Positions 17,781 to 26,823 of a stretch of 64,000 bases of DNA are shown here, in pieces. The notes under the pieces are model-generated. The model was not told the DNA's origin, made no database searches, and worked only from the letters and a program-made list of their open reading frames with translations. The stretch's first letter is position 1. Each line of letters opens with the position of its first letter. The position numbers and the translations under genes are program-made. Source of the stretch: Pseudomonas sp. FP198. GTDB taxonomy: Bacteria > Pseudomonadota > Gammaproteobacteria > Pseudomonadales > Pseudomonadaceae. The stretch is from NCBI RefSeq assembly GCF_030687895.1, contig NZ_CP117452.1, positions 761,501-825,500 of the forward strand, written 5' to 3'.

Positions 17781-19499
17781 TTAGTTGCTCTTTTTAGCCT
17801 CGTCGTTCAATGCAGCACTTTGCAATGCTTTTCGCGCCTGTTGCTTGCGCAGCAGCTGCCAGTGAGAAAGCACGGTCCGGGGCGCCCACATCTGTGGTTC
17901 GGACGCCTCGAAATTGTCCGCCTGCTCCCGTTCGGCAACGATGCCCTTGGCCCGCTTGAAGGCTTGTTCCAGATCGTCGGTCTGGTTCAGCGCCTGGGCG
18001 AACAAGGCATCGCCGAAGTAGGTGAAGTTGGCCTCCTCGGAGCAGCCGAAAGACACTCGGTCGGCCCGGGAGGCGGTCATGACCAGGGTCCGTTCGTCCT
18101 TGAGTGCGGGGATGAAACCGCCGGAATAACAGGCCGAGATCACAATGACCTTGTCGCGATTCTTCAGCGGCGCCAGCACCGCGGCCAACTCGTCGGCGGG
18201 CAGGTCGGCCAGCTCCATGCGCGGCTGGTCGAGTACCAGTTCATGTTCGCTGCTGCCGTGGCTGGTCAGGTAGATGAACACCAGGTCTTCCGGGCCGCTG
18301 CGTTCGGCCAGCGTGGCGGCGGCACGGCGCAGGTTTTCGCGAGTGGCCATGGGCCGGTCGCCAAGGTGGTCGCGATGGTTCACCAGGCGAATCTGGCCGA
18401 ACGCGCCAAAACGGCTGGCGAGCATGTTGGCGACGTAGTCGGACTCACGCAGGAACACGCTTTGCTTGCCATCGCCGCCCAGGGTCAGGCTGTACAGCTC
18501 CACCGCCGGCGTCGAGGCCGGGATGTTGGCGAGGGCCTCGTCCAGCAGGCGACCCTGGGCCAGCAGGCCGAGTTCGAGCACATCGGGCAACAGCCTGCCG
18601 TCGGCGTCACGTATCCGTTGGCCGTTGGCCCAGGTGCCGCTCTGCACGGTGCCGTCGGTCAGCACCAGCGTGCCGCGCCCGTGGTAGCTGTCGCCCTCGA
18701 ACTGGCCAATGTAGAAGCTGCCGTCGGGCAGGTTCAGGCGACCTTCGCCGGTGAAGCGCCAGTCATTGAAACGACCGCGGTAGTGGCTGCCATCGGCGCC
18801 GATCAATTCGCCCTTGCCGGTCAGCGCACCGTCCTTGAACTGGCCGATCCAGACATCGCCATCGGCGTTTTCGTAGCGACCGCGGCCGTTGAGCTGATTG
18901 TTCCTGAAGCCGCCGATGTAGACGTCACCTTCGGCGCTGTTGAACGTGCCCTTGCCCTGGAGCTGGCCGTCGACGAAATGGCCGGTGAACTGGTTGCCGC
19001 TGGCGTCGAAGCGCTGGCCTTCGCCGTTGGGCTTGCCGTTGACGAACGGGCCCTGGTACTGACTGCCGTCGTCGAGTTCCAGGCGGCCGAGACCGGAGTA
19101 GCGGTCGGCCTTGAACTCGCCCCGGTAGGTCACGCCGTTTTCCTTGAGCGTGCCTTCACCGTCCCGCCGGCCCAGCTTGAAGCCGCCGGTATAGCTGCTG
19201 GTCGGTGTGGTCAGGCTGCCCTGGCCGTGGAACAGGCCGTGCTGGAACTGGCCGCGATAGACCTCGCCATTGCTGCCATGCCATTCCCCGGTGCCGTGCC
19301 ACTGGCCCTTGTCGAACTGCCCGGCGTACCAGCTGCCGTTGGGGTAGTCGATGCGTCCCTGGCCCTGCAACAGCCCGTCTACCAGATCGCCGCGATAGCG
19401 TCCGCCATCGGGCAGGCGTGCGTCTGGGGGCAGCGGCGATTCGCCGTTTCCGCAGGCGGTGAGCAGGAGGGTCAGGGTCAGGGGGACAAGTGCGCGCAT
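17781..19499 (-). CDS. Lipoprotein with eleven MORN repeats and a C13/caspase-like peptidase domain
   Basis: From the ATG at 19499 the protein has 572 residues and a lipobox (LTAC, Cys16), so it is probably anchored in an envelope membrane. About residues 34-287 consist of eleven successive MORN repeats of about 23 residues (pattern YxGxFxxGxxxGxGxxxxxDG). The C-terminal third is a clan CD cysteine peptidase of the C13 (legumain-like) type: the histidine is in YLTSHGSS (about His414) and the cysteine in VISACYSGG (about Cys457), preceded by hydrophobic strands. Both catalytic residues are present. Substrate and role are unknown. The longer frame from 19568 is rejected because it hides the signal peptide. 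Flanking genes give no clear functional clue. Confidence 0.88.
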   Translation of the reverse strand: MRALVPLTLTLLLTACGNGESPLPPDARLPDGGRYRGDLVDGLLQGQGRIDYPNGSWYAGQFDKGQWHGTGEWHGSNGEVYRGQFQHGLFHGQGSLTTPTSSYTGGFKLGRRDGEGTLKENGVTYRGEFKADRYSGLGRLELDDGSQYQGPFVNGKPNGEGQRFDASGNQFTGHFVDGQLQGKGTFNSAEGDVYIGGFRNNQLNGRGRYENADGDVWIGQFKDGALTGKGELIGADGSHYRGRFNDWRFTGEGRLNLPDGSFYIGQFEGDSYHGRGTLVLTDGTVQSGTWANGQRIRDADGRLLPDVLELGLLAQGRLLDEALANIPASTPAVELYSLTLGGDGKQSVFLRESDYVANMLASRFGAFGQIRLVNHRDHLGDRPMATRENLRRAAATLAERSGPEDLVFIYLTSHGSSEHELVLDQPRMELADLPADELAAVLAPLKNRDKVIVISACYSGGFIPALKDERTLVMTASRADRVSFGCSEEANFTYFGDALFAQALNQTDDLEQAFKRAKGIVAEREQADNFEASEPQMWAPRTVLSHWQLLRKQQARKALQSAALNDEAKKSN

Positions 19500-19592
19500 A
19501 ACGGGATCCAGGTAATCAGGCGACGAGTATGCCGCAGCTATGCGCGTTGAAGCGATGCGAAACTGCATGAGCGGTTTCGCGACCGCGAGGGC

Positions 19593-20048
19593 CTATACGA
19601 AGCAGAGTGACAGCGGCTCGGCGATGTAGGCCGGTTTTTCCGAGCCTTCGATTTCCAGGGTGGCGGTGGCCTTGAGCAGCCATTGGCCAGGTTTTTTCTC
19701 GGTAACGTCCACCAGGTCGACCTTGAGCCGGACCTTGGAGTCGACCTTCACTGGCTGGATGAAGCGCACGCTGTCCAGCCCGTAGTTGATCACCATCTTC
19801 ACCCCCTCAGGAAGGAGCAGGATGTCTTCCATCAACTTGGGCATCAGCGACAGCGACAGGAACCCGTGGGCGATCGTGCTGCCGAACGGGGTCTGCGCGG
19901 CCTTGACCGGATCGACGTGGATGAACTGGAAGTCGCCGGTGGCTTCGGCGAACAGGTTGATACGCTCCTGGTCGATGGTCAGCCAGTCGGAGTATCCAAG
20001 TTCCTTGCCGACATAATCCTTGAGCTCTGCAACGGGAACGTAGGGCAT
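19593..20048 (-). CDS. MaoC-like (R)-specific enoyl-CoA hydratase
   Basis: A 151-residue hot-dog-fold hydratase. The catalytic hydratase 2 motif is present as FAEATGDFQFIHVDP (Asp and His), followed by FGSTIAHGFLSLSL. Such enzymes hydrate enoyl-CoA to (R)-3-hydroxyacyl-CoA, linking beta-oxidation to polyhydroxyalkanoate or other pathways; the precise substrate cannot be told. AGGAGAG lies just upstream of the ATG at 20048. It appears to be a single-gene unit. Confidence 0.9.
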   Translation of the reverse strand: MPYVPVAELKDYVGKELGYSDWLTIDQERINLFAEATGDFQFIHVDPVKAAQTPFGSTIAHGFLSLSLMPKLMEDILLLPEGVKMVINYGLDSVRFIQPVKVDSKVRLKVDLVDVTEKKPGQWLLKATATLEIEGSEKPAYIAEPLSLCFV

Positions 20049-20189
20049 TGAGACTCTCCTGGGTCATCTGTTCTATTTTTTCTGGAACGGGGATCTGTGT
20101 CCCCGCAGACCACTGTAGATCAACATGACCGGCGGGGCAGGTCATCGACCATGCTTTTTACGAATGCCGACCCATAGCGCGGGCGTGTT

Positions 20190-20195
20190 TATAAT
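20190..20195 (+). promoter_or_regulatory. Perfect -10 hexamer upstream of lrgA
   Basis: TATAAT occurs about 40 bases before the lrgA start, in the 188-base gap between the divergent MaoC and lrgA genes. No good -35 hexamer is seen at 16-18 bases, so an activator may be needed. Confidence 0.35.
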
Positions 20196-20236
20196 GCGCG
20201 CGCATGCTTGAACACGTGTTACAGGGGAGAGAACGG

Positions 20237-20602
20237 ATGTTGCTACGGGGCCTGACCTGGCTGGTGCTGTTCCAATTGCTGGGCACCGCCATCAATCATT
20301 TGTTCCTGCCGATCCTGCCGGGGCCGATCATCGGGCTGCTGCTGTTGCTGGGTTACCTGATCGCCCGTGGCGAAGTCAGCGAGCCGTTGAACCTGGCCGC
20401 CGGCAGCCTGCTGCGTTATCTGCCGTTGCTGCTGGTGCCGCCGGCGGTGGGCGTGATGGTCTACGCCCGGGCAATCGCTGCCGATTTCTGGGCCATCGTT
20501 GGCGCGCTGGTGTTGTCGCTGGTGCTCTCCGTGGCACTGACAGGCGTGCTGATGCAACGGTTGGCCCGGCGTCATATTGTCGAGCCGGAGGACGCCCGAT
20601 GA
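20237..20602 (+). CDS. lrgA: CidA/LrgA family membrane protein
   Basis: A small holin-like inner-membrane protein of 121 residues with four hydrophobic segments. The family mark is FLPILPGPIIGLLLLLGYL. CidA/LrgA proteins work with CidB/LrgB in controlling murein hydrolase activity and programmed lysis, or in transport of small metabolites such as pyruvate. I chose the ATG at 20237, preceded by GGGGAGAG; a longer frame starts at 20204. It overlaps lrgB by four bases. Whether it acts as a Cid or Lrg homologue cannot be decided. Confidence 0.88.
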   Translation: MLLRGLTWLVLFQLLGTAINHLFLPILPGPIIGLLLLLGYLIARGEVSEPLNLAAGSLLRYLPLLLVPPAVGVMVYARAIAADFWAIVGALVLSLVLSVALTGVLMQRLARRHIVEPEDAR

Positions 20603-21315
20603 TGTTCGATTGGCAGGGGGCCTGGACGTCGGTGATCCACCATCCACTGTTCGGCATCGGCATTACCCTGGGCGCCTACCAGTTGGTGCTGGCGGCGTAC
20701 GAAAAGACCCGTTGGGTGTTCCTGCAGCCGGTATTGATGTCGATGGTGCTGTTGATCGTCGTGCTGGTCGGCTGCGGCATCAGCTACGCGGAATACCGCA
20801 AAAGCACCGAGATCCTCAGCATTCTGCTGGGCCCGGCCACCGTGGCGCTGGCGGTGCCGTTGTACCTGAACCTGCGCCGGATCCGCCAATTGTTCTGGCC
20901 GATTTTTACTACGCTGGTGATAGGCGGGGTGTTTGCCACCGGCTCTGCGGTGGTGCTGGGCTGGGCTTTTGGCGCCGAGCACATGATCCTGATGACCATG
21001 GCGCCGAAATCGGTGACTTCGCCGATCGCCATGCTGGTGGCCGAGCAGATCGGTGGCGTGGCGGCGATGGCGGCGGTGTTCGTGTTGATCACCGGGGTGC
21101 TTGGCGCGATCCTCGGCCCGAGTATTCTGACCCGGCTCGGTGTCCATAGCCCTGAGGCCAGGGGCATCGCCCTGGGGCTGACTGCCCATGCGGTGGGTAC
21201 GTCGGTGGCCTTGCAGGAAAGCGAGGAGTCCGGTGCCTTCGCGGCGCTGGCGATGAGTCTGATGGGCGTGGCCACGGCGGTGCTGCTGCCGCTGGTGGTG
21301 TCGATGACGGTCTAA
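20599..21315 (+). CDS. lrgB: LrgB/CidB family membrane protein
   Basis: A 238-residue polytopic protein with many hydrophobic helices, the partner of LrgA. Conserved LrgB segments are ILLGPATVALAVPLY, APKSVTSPIAMLVAEQIGG and the C-terminal LGLTAHAVGTSVALQESE. The start overlaps the lrgA stop (ATGATG), showing translational coupling. The next gene follows after only 10 bases. Confidence 0.93.
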   Translation: MMFDWQGAWTSVIHHPLFGIGITLGAYQLVLAAYEKTRWVFLQPVLMSMVLLIVVLVGCGISYAEYRKSTEILSILLGPATVALAVPLYLNLRRIRQLFWPIFTTLVIGGVFATGSAVVLGWAFGAEHMILMTMAPKSVTSPIAMLVAEQIGGVAAMAAVFVLITGVLGAILGPSILTRLGVHSPEARGIALGLTAHAVGTSVALQESEESGAFAALAMSLMGVATAVLLPLVVSMTV

Positions 21316-21325
21316 GGAACAGGTT

Positions 21326-21916
21326 ATGAGCTTGCCGCTTTTCCCATTGAACACCGTGCTGTTTCCCGGTTGCATCCTTGACCTGCAGATTTTCGAGGCG
21401 CGTTACCTCGACATGATCGGGCGCTGCATGAAAAAAGGCGAAGGCTTCGGGGTGGTCTGCATCCTCGACGGCGAAGAGGTCGGTATCGCGCCCGACGGCT
21501 ACGCACGGGTGGGGTGCGAGGCGCTGATTACCGATTTTTCCCAGCAGGACAACGGCCTGCTGGGCATTCGCGTGCAGGGCGGGCGGCGCTTCATCGTGCA
21601 TGCCAGCAGTGTCCAGCCGGATCAACTGACTGTCGCTGAAATCGAGTGGCTGGAAGACGAACCGGAGCAACCGTTGCAGGACGAGGATGCCGACCTGGTG
21701 GCGCTGCTCAAGGCCCTGGCCGAGCACCCGATGGTCGAAGCGCTGAACATGGGCACCGAGGCTACCGGTCAGCAGTCACTGGCCAATCAATTGGCTTACC
21801 TGCTGCCGTTCAACGAACTGGACAAAATCGACCTGCTGCAACTCGACGACCCGCAGCAGCGCCTGGATGCGATCCAGGCCTTGCTGGATGAGTTGCAGGG
21901 GGAGCTGTTTGCCTAA
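21326..21916 (+). CDS. Lon-N (LON substrate-binding domain) protein
   Basis: A 196-residue soluble protein consisting of the PUA-like domain found at the N-terminus of Lon proteases, without ATPase or protease parts. It begins SLPLFPLNTVLFPGCILDLQIFEARYLDM, followed by GVVCILDGEEVG and a C-terminal helical part ending QALLDELQGELF. Stand-alone Lon-N proteins are widespread in bacteria but poorly understood; substrate binding is inferred. AAGGAACA precedes the ATG. It probably belongs to the lrgAB transcript. Confidence 0.9.
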   Translation: MSLPLFPLNTVLFPGCILDLQIFEARYLDMIGRCMKKGEGFGVVCILDGEEVGIAPDGYARVGCEALITDFSQQDNGLLGIRVQGGRRFIVHASSVQPDQLTVAEIEWLEDEPEQPLQDEDADLVALLKALAEHPMVEALNMGTEATGQQSLANQLAYLLPFNELDKIDLLQLDDPQQRLDAIQALLDELQGELFA

Positions 21917-21948
21917 GGTGCTGATCTGTCAGATCAATGCGCACCCCT

Positions 21949-21978
21949 GTGGGAGCGAGCAGGCTCGCTCCCACAGGA
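21949..21978. repeat. REP palindrome, GGGAGCGAGCAGGCTCGCTCCC
   Basis: A compact palindrome TGTGGGAGCGAGC-AG-GCTCGCTCCCACA between the converging Lon-N and DedA-PAP2 genes. It could also serve as a bidirectional transcription stop. Confidence 0.78.
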
Positions 21979-21994
21979 GGGCGGCGTTTGCGCT

Positions 21995-23311
21995 TTAGTA
22001 GGCATACCGCAACATCGCATGCGGCAGGTGCCGCAGGGCGAAGAAGCTGAACGCCGCCGCCAGCGCCGGCAGGACCAGCCACCAGACTTTCGGCGACATG
22101 GCGCGCAGCGGTTCCTGGCGCTGGCTCAGCCACAGGACAGCGGCGCAGACCGTGGCGGCGAGCATGGCCCCGGCGACAATGTCGCTCGGCCAGTGGGCGC
22201 CGAGGTACACCCGCGACAAGGCAATCGCCAGCGCCGGCAACGAGCCGAGCAGTAGCCAGGTCAGGCGCAGGCGCGGTGGTTGGCCGCGACCGGCCAGTAT
22301 CGCCAGGCTGAGGAACAGGGCGAAAGCGCCGGAGGCGTGGCCGCTGGGCATGCTGTAGCTGGTCAAGGGTTCGCTGAGGATCTCAGGGCGCACGCGGGCG
22401 AAAAACAATTTCAAGCCAGTGTTGGCCAGGGCCGTAAGCAGCATCGTGCCGCCGGCAAAGATTGCCTGCCGCCATTGTCGTGCAAACAACAGCAACACAG
22501 TCACCAGGCTGCAGACGATCAACATGTAGCGGAATTCACCGATCAGCGTGAACGTCACGGCGATCTCGTCCAGGGTCGCGCTGCGATGCTCCTGCACCAG
22601 GGCCATCAGGCCCTGGTCGAAGGCCGTCAGGTAACGGAAGCCGACAAACAGGCCGATCAGGATCGCCAGACCGACAGTTGCGATGATCGCTGAGGCATGG
22701 CGATGACGCCGCAAGCTGCTGTTGACACTCAGCCCGAGCATCACGGCGATGCTGCCGATGACGACGCCGGCCTGCGGCCAGAAACCTTCGGGCAACGGCA
22801 GGCGGAACGCCGCGCCGGTGGCCCAGCCCGGCAGCAGGTAAGCCACGGTCCAGCCTGCCGCGGCCAGCACGCTGACGGCGGCGAAGCGCGGGAACGGCAT
22901 GTCGCACATTCCCGCCACCATCGGCAGCATCGGCCTCAACGGTCCGATAAACCGCCCCACCAGCAGACTGGCGATGCCATAGCGCTGGAAGTAGCTCTCG
23001 GCCGCGCTCATCCATTCCGGATGTTGCCGCAGCCCCGGCAGGCGCCGGATGTTCTGGTGGAAATGCCGGCCGAGGAAATAGGACACCAGATCCCCCAGCA
23101 GCCCCCCCAAGAGGCCCAGCAGCAATGTCTCGCCCAGGGACAGCGCGCCGCTGCCGGCCAGCACCGCGATCGCGAATAACAGCACGGTGCCCGGCACGAT
23201 CAACCCGGCAATCGCCAGGCATTCAATACAAGCAACGACAAACACCGCCACCGCCAGCCATTGCGGGTTGACGGTCAGCCAGCCGGTAATGCTATCGAGC
23301 CAAGGGCCCAT
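21995..23311 (-). CDS. DedA-PAP2 fusion membrane phosphatase
   Basis: A 438-residue inner-membrane protein that joins two domains. Residues 1-200 are DedA-like (IECLAIAGLIVPGTVLLF, then GDLVSYFLGRHF and LLVGRFIGPLRPMLPMVAG). The C-terminal half is a PAP2 lipid phosphatase with all three motifs: KLFFARVRP, the PSGH in SMPSGHASG, and SRVYLGAHWPSD. A fusion of a lipid-carrier transporter with a lipid pyrophosphate phosphatase suggests recycling of undecaprenyl pyrophosphate or a phospholipid on the periplasmic side. This is inferred from domain logic, as the substrate of this fusion type is not settled. Confidence 0.9.
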   Translation of the reverse strand: MGPWLDSITGWLTVNPQWLAVAVFVVACIECLAIAGLIVPGTVLLFAIAVLAGSGALSLGETLLLGLLGGLLGDLVSYFLGRHFHQNIRRLPGLRQHPEWMSAAESYFQRYGIASLLVGRFIGPLRPMLPMVAGMCDMPFPRFAAVSVLAAAGWTVAYLLPGWATGAAFRLPLPEGFWPQAGVVIGSIAVMLGLSVNSSLRRHRHASAIIATVGLAILIGLFVGFRYLTAFDQGLMALVQEHRSATLDEIAVTFTLIGEFRYMLIVCSLVTVLLLFARQWRQAIFAGGTMLLTALANTGLKLFFARVRPEILSEPLTSYSMPSGHASGAFALFLSLAILAGRGQPPRLRLTWLLLGSLPALAIALSRVYLGAHWPSDIVAGAMLAATVCAAVLWLSQRQEPLRAMSPKVWWLVLPALAAAFSFFALRHLPHAMLRYAY

Positions 23312-23353
23312 AAGGACAACTCCATTTATTGTTCAAACCGCATATTTTTTTAC

Positions 23354-23381
23354 TGTGGGAGCGAGCCCGCTCGCTCCCCCA
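23354..23381. repeat. Degenerate REP palindrome
   Basis: TGTGGGAGCGAGC-CC-GCTCGCTCCCCCA, a variant of the unit at 21949 with one mismatch, between mpg and the DedA-PAP2 gene. Confidence 0.7.
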
Positions 23382-23396
23382 GGGCAAATTGTCGAT

Positions 23397-24083
23397 TCAG
23401 GAAAGCAGAAAATAATCCCGTCCCTCGACCTGCCCGCGTCGCAACGGGTTACGGGTGCACCATGGCGCGTAGGCGGCGTCGACGAAGCGGTAAAGCAGGT
23501 GCTCATCTCGTCCCAGTGGGATACCCAGGCGAGTGGTCTGGATCACATTGACCGTCGGCACACCCACATCCTCCACGAGCAGCCGTTCAGGGTCGAAGCG
23601 TCTGGCATCCCAGTCCGGCACTTTCAGGCCCAGCGCCTTGCACAGCAAGGTCTGTCCGGCACAAAGTTTCTGCGGCGTACGTGGTCGGCCTTGGGCATCG
23701 GGGTTGTTCAACAACATCTGCGCCAGGCTTGCCGGGCCGCTGATGGCGTCCACCCAGGGATACGCCGATTTGATCAATACGGCATTACCCGGGCCTTGGG
23801 CGCTGAAATTCAGCGAATCGCCGCCCCGCGCGTAGTACATATAGATGTGGCCACCATCCAGAAACAAAGCCTTACGCTTTTCCGTGTAGCCCAACGAGGC
23901 GTGGCTGCCCTTTTCGGCGAAGTAATACGCTTCGGTCTCGATGATCCTCGCGCTCAGCCACAGGTCGCCAACCTTGTGGCGAATCACCTTGCCCAGCAGA
24001 TCCTTGGCAAGTTCCTGGGCGTCGCGGTCAAAAAAAGCGTGTGGCAAAGCAGTGGGCATCGGAGGCGAATCGGTCATGGTCAT
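23397..24083 (-). CDS. mpg: 3-methyladenine DNA glycosylase (AAG/MPG type)
   Basis: A 228-residue base-excision repair enzyme of the mammalian AAG family that removes alkylated and deaminated purines from DNA. Family marks are DLLGKVIRHK, the active-site region RIIETEAY, GHIYMYYARGGDSLNFSA, and the C-terminal RNPLRRGQV. Two start codons in frame (24083 and 24077) differ by two residues. It is divergent from proA, with the promoter of each in the 192-base gap. Confidence 0.93.
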   Translation of the reverse strand: MTMTDSPPMPTALPHAFFDRDAQELAKDLLGKVIRHKVGDLWLSARIIETEAYYFAEKGSHASLGYTEKRKALFLDGGHIYMYYARGGDSLNFSAQGPGNAVLIKSAYPWVDAISGPASLAQMLLNNPDAQGRPRTPQKLCAGQTLLCKALGLKVPDWDARRFDPERLLVEDVGVPTVNVIQTTRLGIPLGRDEHLLYRFVDAAYAPWCTRNPLRRGQVEGRDYFLLS

Positions 24084-24234
24084 GGACGGAACAGGGCCAA
24101 AAGTAGCGCGATGATAACAATGGAAAGCTTAATTACCGCTGAACATTCACGGAAACACTAGCGATTCATGCCGGTTTTGCTTCTCCGCCGGTCACCGCTG
24201 TCAGTCCATGCTGTTAGTCGCGGGTTACGACAGC

Positions 24235-24240
24235 TATAAT
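24235..24240 (+). promoter_or_regulatory. Perfect -10 hexamer upstream of proA
   Basis: TATAAT lies 36 bases before the proA start codon, with TGTTAG as a weak -35 match 17 bases further up. It is the best sigma-70 candidate for the proA-nadD-rsfS series. Confidence 0.4.
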
Positions 24241-24275
24241 CTGCCGCTTTCCTCTTTGCCAAGACCACACAGACC

Positions 24276-25547
24276 ATGACTGAGTCCGTTCTTGACTACA
24301 TGACCCGCCTGGGTCGCGCCGCCCGCGAAGCGTCGCGCATCATCGGCCGTGCCAGCACCGCGCAGAAAAACCGCGCCCTGCAGGCCGCCGCCAATGCGCT
24401 GGACGCTGCGCGCGCCGAGCTCTCCGCCGCCAACGAGCTGGACCTGGCCGTCGGCCGGGCCAATGGGCTCGAGCCGGCCATGCTCGAGCGCCTGGCGCTG
24501 ACTCCGGCACGCATCGACGGCATGATCGTCGGTCTGCGTCAGGTGGCGGCTCTGCCGGACCCGATCGGGGCGATCCGCGACATGAGCTATCGGCCGTCGG
24601 GTATCCAGGTCGGCAAGATGCGCGTGCCCCTGGGTGTGGTCGGGATCATCTACGAGTCGCGGCCGAACGTGACCATCGATGCCGCGAGCCTGTGCCTGAA
24701 GTCGGGTAACGCGACCATCCTGCGCGGCGGCTCCGAGGCGATCCATTCGAACCGTGCGATTGCCGCCTGCATCCAGCGCGGGCTGGCCGAAGCCAACCTG
24801 CCGGCAGCGGTCGTGCAAGTGGTGGAAACCACCGATCGCGCCGCGGTCGGCGCGTTGATCACCATGCCCGAGTTCGTCGACGTGATCGTCCCGCGTGGCG
24901 GCAAGGGCCTGATCGAACGGGTCAGCCGCGACGCCCGCGTACCGGTGATCAAGCACCTGGACGGCATCTGCCATGTCTACGTCAGCGCCCACGCCGAATT
25001 GCCCAAGGCCCAGCGCATCGCCTTCAATGCCAAGACCTACCGTTATGGCATCTGCGGCGCGATGGAGACCCTGCTGGTGGACCAGGCCGTCGCCGGGGAT
25101 TTCCTGCCGTCGATGGCGGCCCAGTTCCGCGAAAAAGGCGTCGAGCTGCGTGGTTGCGAGCGCACGCGGGCGATCATCGAGGCCGTAGTCGCCACGCCAG
25201 AAGACTGGGACACCGAATACCTCGCGCCGATCCTGTCGATCCGCGTGGTGGACGGGCTGGACCAGGCCATCGAACACATCAATCGCCACGGATCCCACCA
25301 CACCGATTCCATCGTCAGCGAGCACCAGGGCGAAACCCGGCGCTTCGTGGCTGAAGTGGATTCGGCGTCGGTGATGATCAACACCCCGACCTGTTTTGCC
25401 GACGGCTTCGAATACGGATTGGGCGCCGAGATCGGCATTTCTACTGATAAGCTGCACGCCCGTGGCCCGGTGGGCCTGGAAGGCCTGACCTGCGAGAAGT
25501 ACATCGTGGTCGGCGACGGCCAGTTGCGCGGACAGGAGCCAGCCTGA
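24276..25547 (+). CDS. proA: Gamma-glutamyl phosphate reductase
   Basis: Second enzyme of proline synthesis: reduces gamma-glutamyl phosphate to glutamate semialdehyde with NADPH. The 423-residue length is normal. Marks are [36 protein letters not shown], the nucleophile cysteine region [14 protein letters not shown] and the C-terminal [20 protein letters not shown] signature. It heads a plus-strand series proA-nadD-rsfS-rlmH conserved in pseudomonads. Confidence 0.98.
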   Translation: MTESVLDYMTRLGRAAREASRIIGRASTAQKNRALQAAANALDAARAELSAANELDLAVGRANGLEPAMLERLALTPARIDGMIVGLRQVAALPDPIGAIRDMSYRPSGIQVGKMRVPLGVVGIIYESRPNVTIDAASLCLKSGNATILRGGSEAIHSNRAIAACIQRGLAEANLPAAVVQVVETTDRAAVGALITMPEFVDVIVPRGGKGLIERVSRDARVPVIKHLDGICHVYVSAHAELPKAQRIAFNAKTYRYGICGAMETLLVDQAVAGDFLPSMAAQFREKGVELRGCERTRAIIEAVVATPEDWDTEYLAPILSIRVVDGLDQAIEHINRHGSHHTDSIVSEHQGETRRFVAEVDSASVMINTPTCFADGFEYGLGAEIGISTDKLHARGPVGLEGLTCEKYIVVGDGQLRGQEPA

Positions 25548-25575
25548 CTTGGGCGACCTCGACCCACTGGCCTCT

Positions 25576-26247
25576 ATGACTACGCCCGCTGTGACGGCGA
25601 CCGCGCCAAGGCGCATCGGTATCCTGGGCGGTACGTTCGACCCGGTGCACATCGGCCATTTGCGCGGTGCGCTGGAAGTCGCCGATGCCCTGGCCCTCGA
25701 TGAGCTGCGCCTGACGCCCAGCGCCCGGCCACCTCATCGGGATACGCCGCAGGTGTCGGCGCAGGATCGCCTGGCGATGGTCGAGTGCGCGGTGGCCGGT
25801 GTGGCGCCGTTGGTGGTGGACGCCCGCGAATTGCAGCGGGACAAACCGTCCTACACCATTGATACCCTGGAGCTGATGCGCGCCGAACTGGCCGCCGATG
25901 CCCAGGTTTTCCTGCTTCTGGGCTGGGACGCATTTTGCGGCCTGCCCACTTGGCACCGCTGGGAAGAGTTGCTCCAGCATTGCCACATCCTGGTGCTGCA
26001 ACGCCCGGATGCCGACAGCGAACCGCCGGATGCCTTGCGCAACCTGCTGGCGGCGCGCTCGGTGAGCGACCCGCTGGCCCTCAAGGGGCCGAGCGGACAG
26101 ATTGCATTCGTCTGGCAGACGCCGCTCGCGGTATCCGCCACCCAGATCCGTCAACTGCTGGCCAGCGGTAAGTCGGTACGTTTCCTGGTGCCCGACGCGG
26201 TCCTGGCCTACATCGATGCGCACGGTCTGTACCGTGCGTCGAACTGA
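25576..26247 (+). CDS. nadD: Nicotinate-nucleotide adenylyltransferase
   Basis: Converts nicotinate mononucleotide and ATP to deamido-NAD in NAD synthesis. The nucleotidyltransferase loop [17 protein letters not shown] is clear, with [19 protein letters not shown], the [14 protein letters not shown] segment and the C-terminal [14 protein letters not shown]. The start is uncertain: the ATG at 25576 has no ribosome binding site, while an upstream TTG at 25549 is preceded by GGAG at suitable distance and would add nine residues. Both give a product within the family's range. Confidence 0.95.
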   Translation: MTTPAVTATAPRRIGILGGTFDPVHIGHLRGALEVADALALDELRLTPSARPPHRDTPQVSAQDRLAMVECAVAGVAPLVVDARELQRDKPSYTIDTLELMRAELAADAQVFLLLGWDAFCGLPTWHRWEELLQHCHILVLQRPDADSEPPDALRNLLAARSVSDPLALKGPSGQIAFVWQTPLAVSATQIRQLLASGKSVRFLVPDAVLAYIDAHGLYRASN

Positions 26248-26319
26248 ACAAGGCGTGCTCCGCCGACACGAATCAACGTGTACCGAAGCGCCCGAACATA
26301 CGAGCAAAACGAGTTTTAT

Positions 26320-26814
26320 ATGACTGACAAAGACCTGAACAAAGTAAAGCGCAAGGGCACTTTCAAGAGCGCCCCGCTGCCGGTAGAAGCACACACCGGC
26401 GTGGCGCTGGCCGGCGAAGAGCTGGTCAAGGTGGCCGTGGCGGCCCTGGAAGACGTCAAGGCCCAGGATATCCAAGTGATCGACGTTCGCGAAAAGCAGA
26501 GCATCACTGACTTCATGATCATCGCCACCGGTACCTCCAACCGCCAGATCGGCGCGATGCTGGACAAGGTCCGCGAAGCCGTCAAGGCCCAGGGCGTCAA
26601 GCCGTTGGGCGAAGAAGGCAAGGGCGACAGCGACTGGGTCCTGCTGGACATGGACGACGTCATCGTGCACATGATGACCGCCTCGGCGCGCCAGTTCTAT
26701 GACCTGGAGCGCCTGTGGGCCGGTGCCGAGCAGAGCCGTTCGGCCAGCGCCGCGCACCACAGCCCGGAAAACACCCATGAGCACTTCACCAAGCTCAACA
26801 AAGACCAGCAATAA
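26320..26814 (+). CDS. rsfS: Ribosomal silencing factor RsfS
   Basis: RsfS binds ribosomal protein uL14 on the large subunit and blocks subunit joining when nutrients are low. The core from VKVAVAALEDVKAQDIQVID through SITDFMIIATGTSNRQIGAM and GDSDWVLLDMDDVIVHMM is typical. The protein has N- and C-terminal extensions relative to the minimal 105-residue form; the total of 164 residues is usual for Pseudomonas. The ATG at 26320 (MTDKDLNKVKRKG) is preferred over an upstream start at 26278. Confidence 0.95.
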   Translation: MTDKDLNKVKRKGTFKSAPLPVEAHTGVALAGEELVKVAVAALEDVKAQDIQVIDVREKQSITDFMIIATGTSNRQIGAMLDKVREAVKAQGVKPLGEEGKGDSDWVLLDMDDVIVHMMTASARQFYDLERLWAGAEQSRSASAAHHSPENTHEHFTKLNKDQQ

Positions 26815-26823
26815 GGGATCGCT

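Noticed and set aside
17781..21315. MORN-peptidase and lrgAB seen as one lysis or defence system
   Set aside because: They are on opposite strands with a MaoC gene between and no shared promoter; the link is only proximity.
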